Assembly: GCA_038380795.1 (NCBI GenBank) | Contig: CM076265.1 | Location: 2,070,001-2,134,000 of the forward strand | Reading direction: 5' to 3' | Length of the DNA: 64,000 bases | Source of the DNA: Pyrocephalus nanus | Taxonomy: Eukaryota > Chordata > Aves > Passeriformes > Tyrannidae | Shown here: piece after piece, positions 61,801 through 64,000 of the stretch | How positions within the stretch are numbered: position 1 is the first letter of the stretch | How the letters are laid out: the number at the start of each line of letters is the position of its first letter | Notes under the pieces: model-generated | Database searches by the model: none | What the model was told of the DNA's origin: nothing | What the model saw: only the letters and a program-made list of their open reading frames with translations | Position numbers and translations under genes: made by a program

Positions 61801-64000
61801 TGTGAGTCTGTATTTCATACAGTGGTTCTTGGGGATGCCTGCCCAATTCTAGTTAATGATCAGGGCTGCCTGAAAAGCAGGCAAGAGCTCAACAAATCCA
61901 CGAGGATTCATTGCAGCTCTGGGAATTGCAAGAAGATCTGAGCTTGAGCACCAGCCACAAGGGCTGCTCATTTTGGGCTGTGGCCACACCCGCTCCACGA
62001 ATCAGCTGGACCCCTCGGCAGGGAATTCCTCCACAGTTACAGGAAAGCAAGGGGTTAATCTTTTACAGTTTTCACATTCCTTAAATCTGACCCACAGAGT
62101 TTGGCTGCTTGCCAGCTGACCACTTCCACCAACCTGACAGAGCTGCAGGCACCGTTCTGTGCTCCCTCTCCAGCCATTTCTGGGGCTGCACTTGGACCAC
62201 CCTGTGGGGTAGAGCTTGGACCACACTGAGATGATCAAAAAGTCTGGGATTAGCATTATGATAAAGGCAGGCAGGTTTGACAAGCTAACTGTTCTCAAGG
62301 CTCAGAGTTAGTCACTGCTGTCTCACTGCGCATTTCAGGGATGTTCCAAGCATCAGAAGCTATCTCCAGGTCTGAAACTCTCTAAAGCAAAATTAATCCT
62401 CTGAAATCTTAGTTGGACAAACAAATTCTGGGAGAGGTGGTGTGTGTTAATGCAAATACATGAAATTACCAGCAAAGGTACAGAATATATGGCTTTTAAT
62501 AAGGAAACCAACTCAATTCTATAACTCTAACTTTCTTCTGAATCCTGTACTCCCTCTCACTCCCAAACAACATGGGTCTAACTGATTAATCTGTTTCCTG
62601 GGATGATGGAAGAGAATCCCAGGTGTTTATGTTATAACCAATTAAGAACTGAGTTGTGTATATGAGGCTAAAACTGAAAAGATTGATGAAGAAAACATTT
62701 TTTCAAGGTTTCTGAAATTCCTGTCTGGGGCATAAGGAGATCCTGCCATACCTTGTCTTTATTTAAATCATTTTATCCAACTGTACCTAATAATAAACTT
62801 TTGAAAATCAGTCATTTAGTTAATATTTACCTTATCATTAATTATGCTATTTAATTCAATTACCAATTGCACTTACAAAAAATAACAACCTAAGATCTAA
62901 AAGCCATTAACAACAGACAGCAGTGTTTTCTTAGGACAGACAAGAGAACAGAGATTGTGTAAATAAAATAAACCCATACTTACTGTTCCAGAAGATGGGA
63001 AGGCAAATTTTTGTTAGGGGAATTTCCAAATGAAAATTTCATATGAGCTACCACACTTAGTAGTCCTTTGAAAGAGAATTCTTCTGTCCCTTTGCATCCT
63101 TTGTACTTTAGTCCTGCCTAATTCTCTTCCCACCGTTGTTTTTAAGCAAAATTTTATTTAGCCTCTTCTTCAAAAACCTTTTCCAGCTCTCTCTTTTTTT
63201 GTCTTTCTCATTATTTTTGCTTGCACTAGGAGTGAGGGAGGTATCAATGACCATGCTCAGGGAAAGCTTTCACGAGCCTGCTTCCTGAGATATCTCTGGC
63301 AATAAAAACTGGGAGAAATTCCCCCTTCCATTTAAGTGGCTTTCACTTAAAGTTATAAGTGCTACTTTCAGGGTACAGCCTGTGAAGGATAAAAGGCAAA
63401 GCAACAAGTACTCATCAAGTGATGAAACGTGAGATTCCCAAAGTAAAACATACTATACTTTCAGGTTTCAAGAGGGAACATTTACCATCCTAATTCCTGT
63501 ACTTAATTCTGTCCATTTACCCCTTAGGCAGAGAGAAAAACATAAATCCTTAACCATGGCAGAATGGCACAACGAGCTTCAGAAAGGCACATTCATGCCT
63601 AAATGCTGTGTCCAGAGAAATGAGAATATAATATTTTATGTGTGTTGAAGGATATTATCCAATAGAAAAGAACAAAGTGGTTGCCATTAGGCATATTTTC
63701 ACTTTACTAGGACTATTTAAGCTAATGCATATATCTTTATTTTCTTCAAGATATACACCTGGAGTAACTGCACTGAAGTCCCATGCCAAAATGAAGTCTT
63801 CATGAAGTGTGAGTCAATAATGCTCACTTAGAGCAGAAGTTTAGCACTTCGTGTCTTTATGTAAAAAAAAAAAACACCAAAAACAAAAGGCAGAAGGTAA
63901 AATCTGAACTTTTGAAGGTACAGAACTAATGATTCACATGAAACTAATTCGAACACTTAAAATACTGTGATGAACTGAGACCTCGAAAGAATTGTCAGGT
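58816..64000. other. AT-rich noncoding DNA, no gene seen
   Basis: No supported gene to the window end. The stretch 59040-59510 is richer in CpG and freer of homopolymers than its surroundings, and could be a conserved noncoding block, but this is untested. Other landmarks are A runs near 59847-59858 and 60818-60833 and a 10-bp direct repeat CTTGGACCAC at 62191 and 62215. The 98-aa minus-strand frame at 62002-62298 has no domain. Confidence 0.5.

Noticed and set aside
1..64000. CRISPR arrays, operons, prokaryotic promoters, rRNA, tRNA, U-snRNA or 7SK genes
   Set aside because: No regularly spaced direct repeats, no tRNA T-arm/acceptor pairing, and no recognised RNA gene core sequence on either strand. 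The base composition and CR1 content show a vertebrate genome.

Overview
The window reads as vertebrate, specifically avian, nuclear DNA with no recognisable gene. The bird assignment rests on five CR1 LINE fragments. The best of these (about 56.79-57.41 kb) carries the long conserved CR1 3' segment and its conserved phrases. A passerine source is plausible from the look of the LTR at 54.2-55.6 kb, but I could not test that. The DNA is AT-rich and CpG-poor, with many A/T homopolymers and stop codons in all frames. The longest open frames are low-complexity, lie inside repeats, or look like chance frames. I infer intergenic sequence (a gene desert) or the inside of a very large intron. I could not identify the neighbouring gene.

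Layout. 0-11 kb: single-copy AT-rich DNA with poly(A) tracts and a G/T-rich block at 2.5 kb. 11.0-12.4 kb: two short plus-strand CR1 3' ends flanking an A/C-rich block. 12.4-23.8 kb: single-copy DNA with a 59-bp A-rich run (20.15 kb), a 40-bp T run (21.77 kb) and a near-perfect palindrome (19.83 kb). 23.8-24.05 kb: a minus-strand CR1 3' fragment, then a 20-bp perfect palindrome at 24.5 kb. 24-31.8 kb: single-copy DNA, including the 29.9-30.5 kb stretch that looks most like constrained noncoding sequence. 31.8 kb: a 103-bp CR1 remnant with an internal deletion. 32-48 kb: single-copy DNA with further G/T- or A/C-rich blocks. 48.4-49.7 kb: a (TA)n tract followed by about 1.2 kb of purine-biased sequence. 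51.4 kb and 53.7 kb: an (AAAT)n tract and a C15 run. 54.164-55.556 kb: a complete 1,393-bp solo LTR. 56.8-57.4 kb: the largest CR1 copy. 57.4-64 kb: single-copy DNA with a strongly G/T-rich block at 58.7 kb.

The best-supported and most interesting object is the solo LTR. It has perfect 15-bp inverted ends (TG...CA), a likely 5-bp target duplication with one mismatch, a TATA box, a polyadenylation signal 113 bp downstream, two adjacent GC-rich hairpins and an internal repeat with a period of about 100 bp. No retroviral coding sequence flanks it. I found no CRISPR array, operon, rRNA, tRNA or novel multi-gene system, and I do not claim one. The remaining findings are structural or compositional and are given with modest interest scores.
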